Shown here: piece after piece, positions 41,249 through 49,723 of the stretch | How positions within the stretch are numbered: position 1 is the stretch's first letter | Layout: the number at the start of each line of letters is the position of its first letter | Source: Streptomyces sp. SID13031 | GTDB taxonomy: Bacteria; Actinomycetota; Actinomycetes; Propionibacteriales; Kribbellaceae | Length of the DNA: 64,000 bases | Reading direction: 5' to 3' | Assembly: GCF_010548305.1 (NCBI RefSeq) | Contig: NZ_JAAGLV010000007.1 | Span: forward strand, 248,001-312,000 | Program-made: the position numbers and the translations under genes | Notes under the pieces: generated by a model | Databases searched by the model: none | Seen by the model: the letters and a program-made list of their open reading frames with translations, nothing else | What the model was told of the DNA's origin: nothing

Positions 41249-42829
41249 CTACGGAGTCGGCGGGATCAGAATGCCGGGGCTGAGGATGCCGTTCGGGTCG
41301 AGGACACGCTTGACCGCTTGCAGCGTCTCGATCGCCAACGGGCCGATCTCGGCAGCATAGGCGTCGCGATGGTCGGTGCCTACGGCGTGGTGGTGGGTGA
41401 TGGTGCCGCCTGCCGCTGCGATCGCCTGACTGGCTGCGGTTTTCGCCTGACGCCATTGGGCCACCGGGTCGTCCGTCTGCGCGGAGATGACGGTGAAGTA
41501 GATCGAAGCGCCGGTCTCGTAGACGTGCGACACGTGGCAGAGCACGATCGGCGGCGTTCCCTGGCCGGACAGCTCGTTGACGAATGCCTCGGTCACGCCC
41601 GCCTTCAGCGCCGGGAGGGCCGACCAGAAGCCGGCCGTCTCGAGCGTCTCGACCAACGCGCCTTCGTCGAGCAGGGGATCGCGGAGATAGGGAGCCCGGT
41701 ACCGCCCCTGGCGCCACGTCTCGCCCGGGCCCTCGCCGAGTGACTCGCCTCCCGCGGCGGCCAGCACCTCGGCCACCTCGGCGTGGCGTACCGAAGTACG
41801 GGTGCCTTCGAAGCCGACGATCGCGAGCACTCCGCCGGAGCCGCCGCCGAGGACATCCGGGTCGGCCAGGTTGATCGCCGTCTCGGCTTCGTCGGACAGC
41901 CTGAGCACGGTCGGCAGCGGACCGTCCTGAGCCAACCGGCGGATCGCGGTCAGGCCCTGATCGAAGGAGGCGAATCGCCAGCCCTCGAAGGAGCGCTCGG
42001 CCGGGCGCGGGCGGATCCGGAGGACGACGCTCGTGATGATGCCCAGCGAACCCTCCGAGCCCAGGACGAGTTGGCGCAGATCCGGGCCGGCCGCGGACAT
42101 CGGCGCGTTGCCGAGCTCGATCGTGCCGCGCGGAGTCGCCAGCGTGAGCCCGACGACCATCTGGTCGAAGCGGCCGTACCCCGCTGAGGACTGCCCGCTC
42201 GACCGGGTCGCCGCGTAGCCGCCGATGCTCGCGCCTTCGTAGGACTGCGGGAAGTGCCCGAGCGTGTAGCCGCGCTCGGCGAGCAACGCCTCGGCCGCAG
42301 TACCGCGGACCCCGGCCTCGATCGTCGCCGTCCTGGACACCTCGTCGATCTCGACCAGCCGGTCGAGCCGCCGCAGGTCGACCGCGACGAATGCAGTGCC
42401 TTGGGCCGCCAGCCCGCCGACGACCGAGGTGCCGCCGGCGTACGGGACGACTGCGACGCGATGCTCGGAGCAGGTCGTCAAGAGCGCCTGTACTTCGTCG
42501 TGCGAGCCGGGGTAGACGACCGCGGCGGGCATATCGGTGGTGTCACCCGCGCGATGACGGAGGAGATCGGGTGTCGAGTAGCCGCGGGTGTGACCCCAGC
42601 GCGTCTCGAGATCGGTCTTCACCTGCTCAGACCCGAGCAGCTCCACCAACAGCTTCACGACCACGTCGTCGGGGGCACTCGGGGCTGCGGGCTCGACGGG
42701 AGCCGGCGGGCGCCGTACGCCGAGATGCTTGAGCGCCTCCAGTGCAGCGGCGGGGAGCTCGACCTCGTGGGCCGGATCGCCCCAGCGGCCGGGCGTGAGG
42801 TTGACCACCGGCAGGTCGGACTCGGTCAT
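41249..42829 (-). CDS. FAD-binding oxidase, alkyldihydroxyacetonephosphate synthase-like
   Basis: A 526-residue flavoprotein of the vanillyl-alcohol-oxidase superfamily. The PP-loop for FAD is VAVVPYAGGTSVVGGL; other marks are GHFPQSYEGASIGGYAATRS, YGRFDQMVVGLTLATPRG and LGSEGSLGIITSVVLRIRP. The C-terminal HHHAVGTDHRD is typical of the alkyl-DHAP synthase branch, where this region contains active-site histidines. ATG 42829 is selected since it precedes the conserved N-terminus. Divergent from a TetR-GlpD pair across 91 bp; ether-lipid or glycerol-phosphate-linked chemistry is suggested but not proven. Confidence 0.85.
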   Translation of the reverse strand: MTESDLPVVNLTPGRWGDPAHEVELPAAALEALKHLGVRRPPAPVEPAAPSAPDDVVVKLLVELLGSEQVKTDLETRWGHTRGYSTPDLLRHRAGDTTDMPAAVVYPGSHDEVQALLTTCSEHRVAVVPYAGGTSVVGGLAAQGTAFVAVDLRRLDRLVEIDEVSRTATIEAGVRGTAAEALLAERGYTLGHFPQSYEGASIGGYAATRSSGQSSAGYGRFDQMVVGLTLATPRGTIELGNAPMSAAGPDLRQLVLGSEGSLGIITSVVLRIRPRPAERSFEGWRFASFDQGLTAIRRLAQDGPLPTVLRLSDEAETAINLADPDVLGGGSGGVLAIVGFEGTRTSVRHAEVAEVLAAAGGESLGEGPGETWRQGRYRAPYLRDPLLDEGALVETLETAGFWSALPALKAGVTEAFVNELSGQGTPPIVLCHVSHVYETGASIYFTVISAQTDDPVAQWRQAKTAASQAIAAAGGTITHHHAVGTDHRDAYAAEIGPLAIETLQAVKRVLDPNGILSPGILIPPTP

Positions 42830-42885
42830 GGACGGCTCCCCATCTGGGCTCTTCGGAGGTAGCGTCACCGAGGGGTGAATCACTC

Positions 42886-42913
42886 TTGTAGTCACCGCAG
42901 TCGCTGATACACT
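42886..42913 (+). promoter_or_regulatory. Sigma-70-like promoter of a leaderless TetR gene
   Basis: TTGTAG (42886-42891), a 16-bp spacer and TACACT (42908-42913). The GTG at 42921 lies 8 nt past the -10 box, so the transcript should start at or next to the start codon. The overlapping dyad ACAC-n6-GTGT (about 42909-42922) may be the TetR operator. Confidence 0.6.
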
Positions 42914-42920
42914 ATGACGT

Positions 42921-43556
42921 GTGATGTCTCAGCGTAGCAGCGAAACCGATACCTCCTCCAGCACGACCGGATCGTCGCGACCGACGCCGGCGAACGCGAT
43001 CGGCGAGGAGCGAATCCTGGACGCGGCGTACGAGCTGCTGCTGGCGATCGGGATGCGGCGGATGACGATGGCCGACATCGCCCGGCACGCCGAGGTCTCC
43101 CGCGCCACCTTGTACCGGCGCTGGCCGAACGTCCAGGCGGTGGTCGCCGCGCTGATGACGCGCGAGTGGACCACGGCGCTCGTCTCGGCCTTCCAGCCCG
43201 ACGCCGTCGACGGCCGGGCCCGCTTGATCGAGGGCGTCGTCGAGGTGGTCGCGAAGACCCGGACCCACCCGTTGATGCGCAAGATCATCGAGCTCGACCC
43301 CGAGTTCCTCACGCCGTACCTGCTGGAGCGGCGCGGCAGCAGCACGGTCGCGCACCTCGCCCTCGTGAAGGCCGGGATCGAGTCGGGCCAGGCGGATGGT
43401 TCGATCCGGGCCGGTAACGCCGACTGGCTGTCGCGGCAGATCATCCTGGTGTCGCTCGCGTCCGCGGTCTCCGGACCGGTGCTCGCCGAGCCGAAGGAGT
43501 ACCCCGAGCTGGACGAAGAGCTGCGGGTGATGCTCACCAGGTACCTCACTCCATGA
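42921..43556 (+). CDS. TetR family regulator
   Basis: A 211-residue TetR repressor. The helix-turn-helix region reads RILDAAYELLLAIGMRRMTM, then ADIARHAEVSRATLYRRWPN (about residues 32-70). The first 25 residues are disordered Ser/Thr. GTG 42921 is likely the leaderless start; ATG 42924 is in frame. The stop overlaps the glycerol-3-phosphate dehydrogenase start (ATGA), so it regulates its own operon and probably the divergent oxidase. Confidence 0.9.
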   Translation: MMSQRSSETDTSSSTTGSSRPTPANAIGEERILDAAYELLLAIGMRRMTMADIARHAEVSRATLYRRWPNVQAVVAALMTREWTTALVSAFQPDAVDGRARLIEGVVEVVAKTRTHPLMRKIIELDPEFLTPYLLERRGSSTVAHLALVKAGIESGQADGSIRAGNADWLSRQIILVSLASAVSGPVLAEPKEYPELDEELRVMLTRYLTP

Positions 43557-45094
43557 TCGCGGTGGGCAACGCCAGCCTCAACGCGGCCCGGCGGACCCGC
43601 GAGCTCGACTGGCTCGACACGACCGGCCGGGTCGATGTGCTGGTGATCGGCGGCGGCGTCACCGGCACCGGAGTCGCGCTCGATGCGGCCGCGCGGGGTC
43701 TCACCGTGGCGCTGGTCGAGAAGCACGACCTCGCCTTCGGTACGAGTCGCTGGAGTTCGAAGCTCGTCCACGGCGGTCTGCGGTATCTCGCGTCCGGGCA
43801 TGTGGGCATCGCCTACGAGAGCGCGGTCGAGCGCGGCATCCTGATGAAGACCACGGCACCTCATCTCGTTCACCCCGTGCCGCAGGTCGCACCCTGGTTT
43901 CCACAGGCCAGGCTCGCCCAGGCCGCCATGCTGCGTGGCGCTTTCTTCGGCGGGGACGTACTGCGCACCTTCGCCCGCACGAGTGACGACTACCTGCCGC
44001 ACTCCCGCCGCGTCAGCTCCGCGGAGGTGCTGCGCTACGCCCCGACGGTGCGGCCCGATGGTCTGCGTGGCGGCTTCCTCACCTGGGATGGTCAGCTGTA
44101 CGACGATGCGCGGCTGGTCGTCGCGATCGCGCGCACCGCGGCGTCGTACGGGGCTCGCATCATCACGCACTGCGCCGCCGAGCAGGCGACCGGGCGAGGC
44201 GCGGTGCTGGTGGATCAGTTGTCGGGCCGGCGACTCGAGCTCGACGCGGGCATCGTCATCAACGCGACCGGGATCTGGGCCGATCAAGTTGCCTCCGGCA
44301 TCAAATTGCGGCCGAGCCGGGGGACCCATCTGGTCCTGCCACAGTCGGCCTTCGGTGGGTTGTCCGCAGTACTGACCGTGCCGGTGCCGGGGGAGCTGCG
44401 GCGGGTCGTGATGGCGATTCCCGCGCCCGACGGCCGGGTCTATGTCGGGCTGACCGATGAAGAAGCGCCCGGTCCGGTCAGCGACGTTCCACTGGCAACG
44501 GAGGCCGAGATCGACTTCCTGCTGTCCACGATCAGCGCCGCTGTGCGGGTGCCGCTGACACGTGTCGATCTGCTCGGCAGCTATGCGGGTCTGCGGCCGC
44601 TGCTCGACACCGGGCATCACAAGGGTGAGGACAAGACGGCCGACATCTCCCGGCGGCATGCGGTGATCACGAGTCCGGACGGGCTCGTGACGATCGTCGG
44701 CGGCAAGCTCACGACGTACCGGCGGATGGCGCAGGACGCGCTCGACACCGCATTGGCTCAGTCCTCGCTGGAGGGACGGCGGCCTTGTCTGACGCATCGG
44801 ATTCCGCTGGTGGGCGCGGCCGATCGGGTGCGGTTGGCGGCGGTACGAGCGCCGGCGCGGTTTGTCGCCCGGTACGGCGTGGAGGCGGCCGACGTCATCG
44901 CGGTGGAGCCGTCGTTGCTGGAGCCGGTTGCTCCTGGGTTGTCGACCACGCATGCCGAGCTGCGCTTCGCGGTCCGGCATGAAGGGGCGCTGACGGAGGA
45001 CGACCTGCTCGACCGGCGGACGCGGATCGGGTTGTCGGCGGTGGATCGGGCGCTGGCGCTGCCGGCCGCGCGAGAGGCCTTCGCCGCGGTCTGA
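43553..45094 (+). CDS. glpD: FAD-dependent glycerol-3-phosphate dehydrogenase/oxidase
   Basis: A 513-residue flavoenzyme that oxidises sn-glycerol 3-phosphate to dihydroxyacetone phosphate. The dinucleotide-binding motif is VDVLVIGGGVTGTGVALDAA, and the GlpD signature follows as GTSRWSSKLVHGGLRYL. Other conserved parts are VINATGIWADQVASGIKLRP and GLRPLLDTG. No membrane segment; peripheral membrane attachment is usual. The symbol reflects the family; several actinobacterial paralogues exist, and this one is in a TetR-controlled pair divergent from an alkyl-DHAP-synthase-like gene. Confidence 0.88.
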   Translation: MIAVGNASLNAARRTRELDWLDTTGRVDVLVIGGGVTGTGVALDAAARGLTVALVEKHDLAFGTSRWSSKLVHGGLRYLASGHVGIAYESAVERGILMKTTAPHLVHPVPQVAPWFPQARLAQAAMLRGAFFGGDVLRTFARTSDDYLPHSRRVSSAEVLRYAPTVRPDGLRGGFLTWDGQLYDDARLVVAIARTAASYGARIITHCAAEQATGRGAVLVDQLSGRRLELDAGIVINATGIWADQVASGIKLRPSRGTHLVLPQSAFGGLSAVLTVPVPGELRRVVMAIPAPDGRVYVGLTDEEAPGPVSDVPLATEAEIDFLLSTISAAVRVPLTRVDLLGSYAGLRPLLDTGHHKGEDKTADISRRHAVITSPDGLVTIVGGKLTTYRRMAQDALDTALAQSSLEGRRPCLTHRIPLVGAADRVRLAAVRAPARFVARYGVEAADVIAVEPSLLEPVAPGLSTTHAELRFAVRHEGALTEDDLLDRRTRIGLSAVDRALALPAAREAFAAV

Positions 45095-45172
45095 GAGTTG
45101 CAGGATCTGGCCTGTGGACAACTGCTCCAAGCTCCCGCGAGCGGGTTAACTTGTCTGTGGGAGGTGAGGTCG

Positions 45173-46156
45173 GTGAGTCAGCCGTATCCAGGGCCGCCCG
45201 GCTATCACCCGGGCCCCCATCCGATGCTGCCGCCGGTGATGATGCCGCCGGTGCGGACGTACAAGCCGTTGCGGCGGATCACGGTGGTCTTTCTCGTCCT
45301 GATGGTGCTGACGACGCTCGTCACCATCGCCCAGGCCGTGCTGATGTGGCGGTCGTACGCCGACGTGAAGCGGCTCGTCTACGGGCAGCTCTCCGAGAAC
45401 GAGCTCGATCGCGGGGTGCAGTCGATCGCCAACAGCGGTCCACTGCTCAACGTCGTCTGCCTGCTGGTGATCGGCACCGGAGTCCTCTTCCTGATCTGGC
45501 TGTGGCGGGCGCGGGAGAACACCGAGCTCTTCGCCCTGACCGGCGGTGCGTCTCGAGGTGCACAACAGCCAGGCGGTCTACGGCCCGCTCATCGGCATGA
45601 GCGGAGCTGGGTGATCGGAAGCTGGATCTGCCCCATCGTCCAGTTCTGGTATCCGTTGCAGGTGGTCGAGGACGTCGTCCGGGCCAGCGAGCCGGCCGAT
45701 ACGCAGGATCAGGCGCTGGGTCAGTCGAAGGGTCACACATGGCGGGCGTTGCTCTACGGCTGGTGGGCCTCGTGGGCGGCGTTCTGGGTGATCATCGTCG
45801 GCGGGGGCAGCTTCGCAGTGATCAGTTTCTTCGTCTGGGTCGTCCGGCTTGTCGATCGCAGGGAGGCGGCTGACGCGACCGGCGACTATGTGGACATCTA
45901 CGACCTGCAGGGCTTCATGGTCCGGACGGCGCTCGCGGTGAACATCGGCTTCAGCGTCGCCGCCGCGCTGCTCGTCGTGGCCGGGATCGCGATCGCCCTG
46001 CTGATGCTTCGTACCAACTCCTGGCAGGACGGGCGGATGGCGCCGAGCCTCACCCAACCACCAGCAGGCCCACCGCAGTACGCCCCACGGCCGCCGGACT
46101 TTCCCACGTACGCGCCGTACCCACCATCGTCCGCGCCATCACGATGGCAGCCGTAG
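45173..46156 (+). CDS. DUF4328 membrane protein (third copy)
   Basis: A 327-residue member of the DUF4328 family. A Pro-rich N-terminus (QPYPGPPGYHPGPHPMLPP) precedes four or five helices. The conserved region WLWRARENTELFALTGGASR is interrupted by about 15 extra residues before RSWVIGSWICPIVQFWYPLQ and VVEDVVRASEP. The C-terminus is also Pro-rich. GTG 45173 follows GGGAGGTGAGG. A DnaA-box variant (TTGTCCACA, reverse strand, 45112-45120) lies upstream. Ends inside the convergent phosphatase gene (18-bp overlap). Confidence 0.82.
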   Translation: MSQPYPGPPGYHPGPHPMLPPVMMPPVRTYKPLRRITVVFLVLMVLTTLVTIAQAVLMWRSYADVKRLVYGQLSENELDRGVQSIANSGPLLNVVCLLVIGTGVLFLIWLWRARENTELFALTGGASRGAQQPGGLRPAHRHERSWVIGSWICPIVQFWYPLQVVEDVVRASEPADTQDQALGQSKGHTWRALLYGWWASWAAFWVIIVGGGSFAVISFFVWVVRLVDRREAADATGDYVDIYDLQGFMVRTALAVNIGFSVAAALLVVAGIAIALLMLRTNSWQDGRMAPSLTQPPAGPPQYAPRPPDFPTYAPYPPSSAPSRWQP

Positions 46157-46903
46157 CCGGCACAGCACTGCGGTCGCGTCGTCACGCCGCTTGCCGCGGA
46201 AGGCGCCGACGGCCGCGTCCTCGTCGTGCTGCCTGACCAGGTCGATCAGAGCTTGCGGACCGGCCGTTGCGAGTGTGTCGACCAGGTCGTCCCAGGTGTG
46301 GCCGTAGCGCTCGGAGTACCGGGAGGCGCCGTCGGTCAGCAGGGCGACCAGCTCGACCGCTGCGCGTTCCGTAGTACCGGAGACTGCTTCGTACGCCGCC
46401 TTGGGCTCGGTGCTCGCGACCCAGAAGCCACCCGGCTGGTTGCGCAACCGGCGGACGGCCTCGAACGTGTATTCCGGCAGGAAATCGACCCGGTTGTCCG
46501 CGAGCACCGTCACGCGCCGGTCGGGGGCGCGCAGCACGATCGGCGAATCGGCCAGCACGAGGTGCTCGACCTGCTCGTCGCTGACCCGCATCATCGCGAC
46601 GGTCGACGAGGGGCTGTCGGGGTTGGCCAGGTCGCAGGTGTCCTCGTGCTCAGCCCGTACTTCGGTGATCGCGGCCGCGAGCAGATCCGGCAACGGCACC
46701 TGCGACCGCCCGAGCAACGGGAGCGCCAGATGGGTCCCCAGCCGAGCGACCAGCCAGGCGACCGAATGCACGCACCCCGACTCGACACCCTTCGGCGCGG
46801 TCGCACCGTCGAGCACGACGACGAAGTCCGGCCCGCTGATCACCAGGTCCTCGTTCGGCCCCTGCCGATCCGGAGCGGGCTCACAAACCGACCAGATATC
46901 CAC
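46139..46903 (-). CDS. PP2C-like protein phosphatase domain protein
   Basis: A 254-residue soluble protein with the layout of PPM/PP2C phosphatases: GPNEDLVISGPDFVVVLDGA (metal-binding Asp and Gly), VALLTDGASRYSERYG (motif with DG), and the last metal Asp in KRRDDATAVLCRLRLP. The N-terminal RxxNEDs motif is reduced to GPNEDL, so activity is likely but not certain. GTG 46903 has AAGGAG upstream. It stands next to a DUF4328 gene and far from the pknB cluster; its target is unknown. Confidence 0.75.
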   Translation of the reverse strand: MDIWSVCEPAPDRQGPNEDLVISGPDFVVVLDGATAPKGVESGCVHSVAWLVARLGTHLALPLLGRSQVPLPDLLAAAITEVRAEHEDTCDLANPDSPSSTVAMMRVSDEQVEHLVLADSPIVLRAPDRRVTVLADNRVDFLPEYTFEAVRRLRNQPGGFWVASTEPKAAYEAVSGTTERAAVELVALLTDGASRYSERYGHTWDDLVDTLATAGPQALIDLVRQHDEDAAVGAFRGKRRDDATAVLCRLRLPS

Positions 46904-46949
46904 AGGCCGTGTCTCCTTGTCCCGTGCAGTCGCGTAGCAGGTGGCCGGC

Positions 46950-47861
46950 CTATTCTCTCGGGCGGGCGGTCCAGGTGTCCGTGAGGGACTGGGCAAGGGG
47001 GATCTTGCTGGACCAGCCGAGGTGTTTGCTGATCAGGGAGCTGTCGGCCTGTTGCCAGGCGACCGTGTCGGCGGGGGAGCCCGCGTGGTCGGCGTGTACC
47101 TCGCCCTCGACGATCTTCGTGCTGGTCCCGCTGGCCTCGGCCAGCCCGTGGACAGCGTCCCTGGCCAGCGTCGCCTTGCCCGAGCCGACGTTGAGCACCG
47201 GCGGGAGTTTGCCTTCCGCCGTCGCAACCGCGAGCACCGCCTCGGCGACATCGCGGACGTCGAGGTAGTCCCGCCACGCCTCGAGCGAGCCCAGCTGGAT
47301 CGCGTCGGTCGTACCGAGCTGGCGGAGCACCCGGCCGAACAGAGTGCTCGGTGGCGATCCCGGTCCGGTCATGTTGAAGGAGCGCAGCACGACCGCGTCG
47401 GCGCCGTTGCGTTGCGCGCGCAGTACAAGCTCGGAGCCGGCCAGCTTGGTGTACCCGTACGCCGCGCCCGGGCGGAGCTCGGCCTGCTCGTCCTGGCTGG
47501 TACCGCGCGGCGCTCCGCCGTACTCCGCGGCGGAACCGATCTGGATGAAGCGCGCGTTGCTCGCGTGCCCGTTCATCGAGGAGAGCAGCGACTGGACCGC
47601 GACGACGTTGCCACGGGTGAGCTCGAGGACGTCGCCATGAGTCGCGGCGGCCGCGTTGACGATCACGGTCGGCTTGTAGAGCCCGAGTTGGGTGTCCAGC
47701 GCGTAGCAGTGCCCGGTCGCCAGATCGAACCGTCTGTGCGGGTCGCCGGTGGATCGCGTGAAGCCGCGGTACTCGATCCCGCGCTCGGCCAGCAGCCGGC
47801 AGATCGCGCCCCCGAGAAACCCGCCGGCACCGAACACCATCACTCGCTCTGATCCGGTCAC
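46950..47861 (-). CDS. NAD-dependent epimerase/dehydratase family protein
   Basis: A 303-residue extended SDR. The cofactor loop is VMVFGAGGFLGGAICRLLAE; the active site shows IQIGSAAEYGG and Y-x-x-x-K in YGYTKLAGSEL. It resembles nucleoside-diphosphate-sugar epimerases and reductases. GTG 47861 is preferred since GGAGG lies 8 nt upstream; ATG 47870 sits directly on the Shine-Dalgarno. Sugar substrate not assigned; no glycosyltransferase genes nearby. Confidence 0.85.
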   Translation of the reverse strand: MTGSERVMVFGAGGFLGGAICRLLAERGIEYRGFTRSTGDPHRRFDLATGHCYALDTQLGLYKPTVIVNAAAATHGDVLELTRGNVVAVQSLLSSMNGHASNARFIQIGSAAEYGGAPRGTSQDEQAELRPGAAYGYTKLAGSELVLRAQRNGADAVVLRSFNMTGPGSPPSTLFGRVLRQLGTTDAIQLGSLEAWRDYLDVRDVAEAVLAVATAEGKLPPVLNVGSGKATLARDAVHGLAEASGTSTKIVEGEVHADHAGSPADTVAWQQADSSLISKHLGWSSKIPLAQSLTDTWTARPRE

Positions 47862-47936
47862 ATCGGCCATCCTCCCGGTTGGGGTGAACTTTGTCGGTGG
47901 TGCAAGGCAAACTGCGGGCTAACCGAAGGGAGTGCC

Positions 47937-48536
47937 ATGGGAGAGCGGCCCGCACCTAAGACTGAGTCGACGATCCGGGACTGGGACGACGCCGATCCGT
48001 CGGGGCAGACGTATACGCGGGTGCTGTTCATCGATTCCGATCTGACGGAGGTGAACAACCAGCGCGGGGTGTTCGAGGAGTGCGTCTTCCGCGGGGTGCG
48101 GTTCAATGCGTCGACGCATACCGATGCCGCGTTCGTGAACTGCACCTTCGTCCGGTGCTCGTTCTTCGACAGCACCTTCACCCGGTGCAAGCTGATGGGC
48201 AGCATCTTCGACGACTGCACTCATAACCTGATGAAGGTCGAGGGCGGCGACTGGTCGTTCGTCGCGATGACCCGCGCCGACCTGCGCGGAGTCGAGCTGA
48301 GCGGGACGAAGCTGCGCGAGGCCGAGCTCTCCGGTCTGCGCGCGAACAAGGCCGTACTGCGGAACGTGGACCTGTCCGGAGCCTCGATGCAACGCGCCGA
48401 CTTCACCGGCGCGGACCTGCGCGGCTCCGACCTGTCGACGCTCGACCCGCTGACCGTCACGCTCAGGGACGCGATCGTGGATCTGCCCCAGGCGATCGTC
48501 ATCACCACCTCGCTCGGGCTGGAGGTACGGCCCTGA
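47937..48536 (+). CDS. Pentapeptide-repeat protein
   Basis: A 199-residue protein with tandem five-residue repeats forming a quadrilateral beta-helix. Repeats are visible as VFEECVFRGVRFNASTHTDA, FVNCTFVRCSFFDSTFTRCK and ADFTGADLRGSDLS. Such proteins can mimic DNA and protect gyrase (MfpA/Qnr type) or serve other roles; nothing in the sequence settles which. ATG 47937 starts the conserved part; the distance to the divergent epimerase is 75 bp. It shares an origin-proximal region with gyrA/gyrB but lies 5 kb away. Confidence 0.85.
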   Translation: MGERPAPKTESTIRDWDDADPSGQTYTRVLFIDSDLTEVNNQRGVFEECVFRGVRFNASTHTDAAFVNCTFVRCSFFDSTFTRCKLMGSIFDDCTHNLMKVEGGDWSFVAMTRADLRGVELSGTKLREAELSGLRANKAVLRNVDLSGASMQRADFTGADLRGSDLSTLDPLTVTLRDAIVDLPQAIVITTSLGLEVRP

Positions 48537-48549
48537 TCCAGGGCGTGCC

Positions 48550-48609
48550 TGTGGATATCTCCAGGGTTATGACCCGTCATCCCCCGGTTTACCCACAACC
48601 TGTGGATAA
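48550..48609. promoter_or_regulatory. Second cluster of DnaA boxes
   Basis: One consensus box TGTGGATAA (48601-48609, reverse strand) and two one-mismatch boxes, TGTGGATAT (48550-48558, reverse) and TTACCCACA (48589-48597). They occupy the 87-bp gap between the convergent pentapeptide and VanZ genes. Confidence 0.6.
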
Positions 48610-48623
48610 CCATCCAGCGGACC

Positions 48624-49265
48624 TCAGCGCACCCTGACAGCGGGGCGGACCTTCACGAGCGCCGGCGCCAGCTCGCCCCGGCGATGCCGAGCGGCAGGGC
48701 GTCTCACGAGTACTGCGCCGTGTTCCACGACGTACCCGGGATTCGTCAGGGTGACCGGGCTGGTCGCCGCTCGCAGCGCTCTCTGCACGGCCATTTGCAG
48801 CGCCGCCGCCAGGCCGACGCCGGCGAAGGCGCCGAGCGTGTTCGCGACCAGGTCGTGCAGCTGACAGGACCGGCCGAGCGGCGGGATCAGCGCCTGGATC
48901 GCCTCGACCGCGGCGGACATCCCGATCCCGGCGGCGATCCCGTCCGCCGGCCGGCCGCTCGCCAGGGTCAGCAGGCCCGCGGCGGGGATGAACAGCAGCA
49001 CGTTGAGCAGCCCCTGCATCGAGGTGAGCCCGCCGGTTGTGGTCAGGTGCGTGCCGCAGCTGCCGATCCCGGGTAGTCGGTGGCTGGTCGGGCTGAGCGT
49101 GGCCGCGAGGATCAGCGCGAAGGCAGCCGGCATCAACAGGGCCGCGATCCGGGGCACCAGGTCGCCTGGCCGGCGGATCGACGAGAGGGCGATCGGAACC
49201 GCCATCCCGGTCAGCACGACCCAGGTGTCCAGCAGGTGCGGAATGCCGCGATACGTCTCGAGCAC
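48624..49265 (-). CDS. VanZ-like membrane protein
   Basis: A 213-residue polytopic protein with four or five helices and a basic C-terminal tail. The VanZ-family region reads LLNVLLFIPAAGLLTLASGR, then AVEAIQALIPPLGRSCQLHD and LVANTLGAFAGVGLAA. VanZ relatives are linked to teicoplanin tolerance or envelope functions; this protein has no resistance cluster around it. GTG 49265 has GGAGG about 10 nt upstream. Confidence 0.83.
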   Translation of the reverse strand: MLETYRGIPHLLDTWVVLTGMAVPIALSSIRRPGDLVPRIAALLMPAAFALILAATLSPTSHRLPGIGSCGTHLTTTGGLTSMQGLLNVLLFIPAAGLLTLASGRPADGIAAGIGMSAAVEAIQALIPPLGRSCQLHDLVANTLGAFAGVGLAAALQMAVQRALRAATSPVTLTNPGYVVEHGAVLVRRPAARHRRGELAPALVKVRPAVRVR

Positions 49266-49723
49266 GCGTCCGGAACCTCCGTAGTCGGCCCACGCGGTCC
49301 CGGTAGGTACCCGCGCGCAAGGTCGTCAGTGGTTGCCCGATATCTCTTCCTCCCCAGAGACTCCGGCGTCCACTCCACCGACCGCTAGGCCAGTCAGGAC
49401 ATCTGCACGCACCCGCAAACAAACAGTGAGTTCCCCGTGACAATCCGTACACGAACTGACACGCCCATCCATCAATCGATGCATAGGGCAAGCAAATTAG
49501 TAGCCCGAGGCAACAGCTCTCATAGCAGCGAGCCGCCCGTGCCGATCACCTCGACCGGGACGTCGACGTACCGGCGTAGTTCGGGTCGCACCCGCCGATC
49601 GCTCACCTCTTGCCCCCCACTCATTTCAGCACCACACTTCAGTTTTCATCTCCACCCGATCCACCCACCCCCGCCGCCCGCGACCAGAGCTCGGAGGCGA
49701 CCCAAATCATCACGCGCTTGGAG
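49266..49723. other. Non-coding 458-bp stretch with one doubtful small frame
   Basis: No convincing gene. The part around 49430-49510 has lower GC than its surroundings. A minus-strand frame, 49520-49624 (ATG, 34 codons, MSGGQEVSDRRVRPELRRYV then DVPVEVIGTGGSLL), has protein-like composition but a poor ribosome-binding site; it may be a remnant or a very small gene. A plus-strand frame from 49437 (Pro/Ser/Arg) looks random. Confidence 0.45.

Noticed and set aside
42929..45130. 733-codon minus-strand frame
   Set aside because: Antisense shadow of the TetR and GlpD genes.
47937..48536. Naming the pentapeptide-repeat protein as a quinolone-resistance (Qnr/MfpA) protein
   Set aside because: Repeat number and pattern are not specific; no evidence for gyrase interaction.
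48624..49265. VanZ-like gene as part of a glycopeptide-resistance cluster
   Set aside because: No vanH, vanA, vanX or two-component genes nearby.
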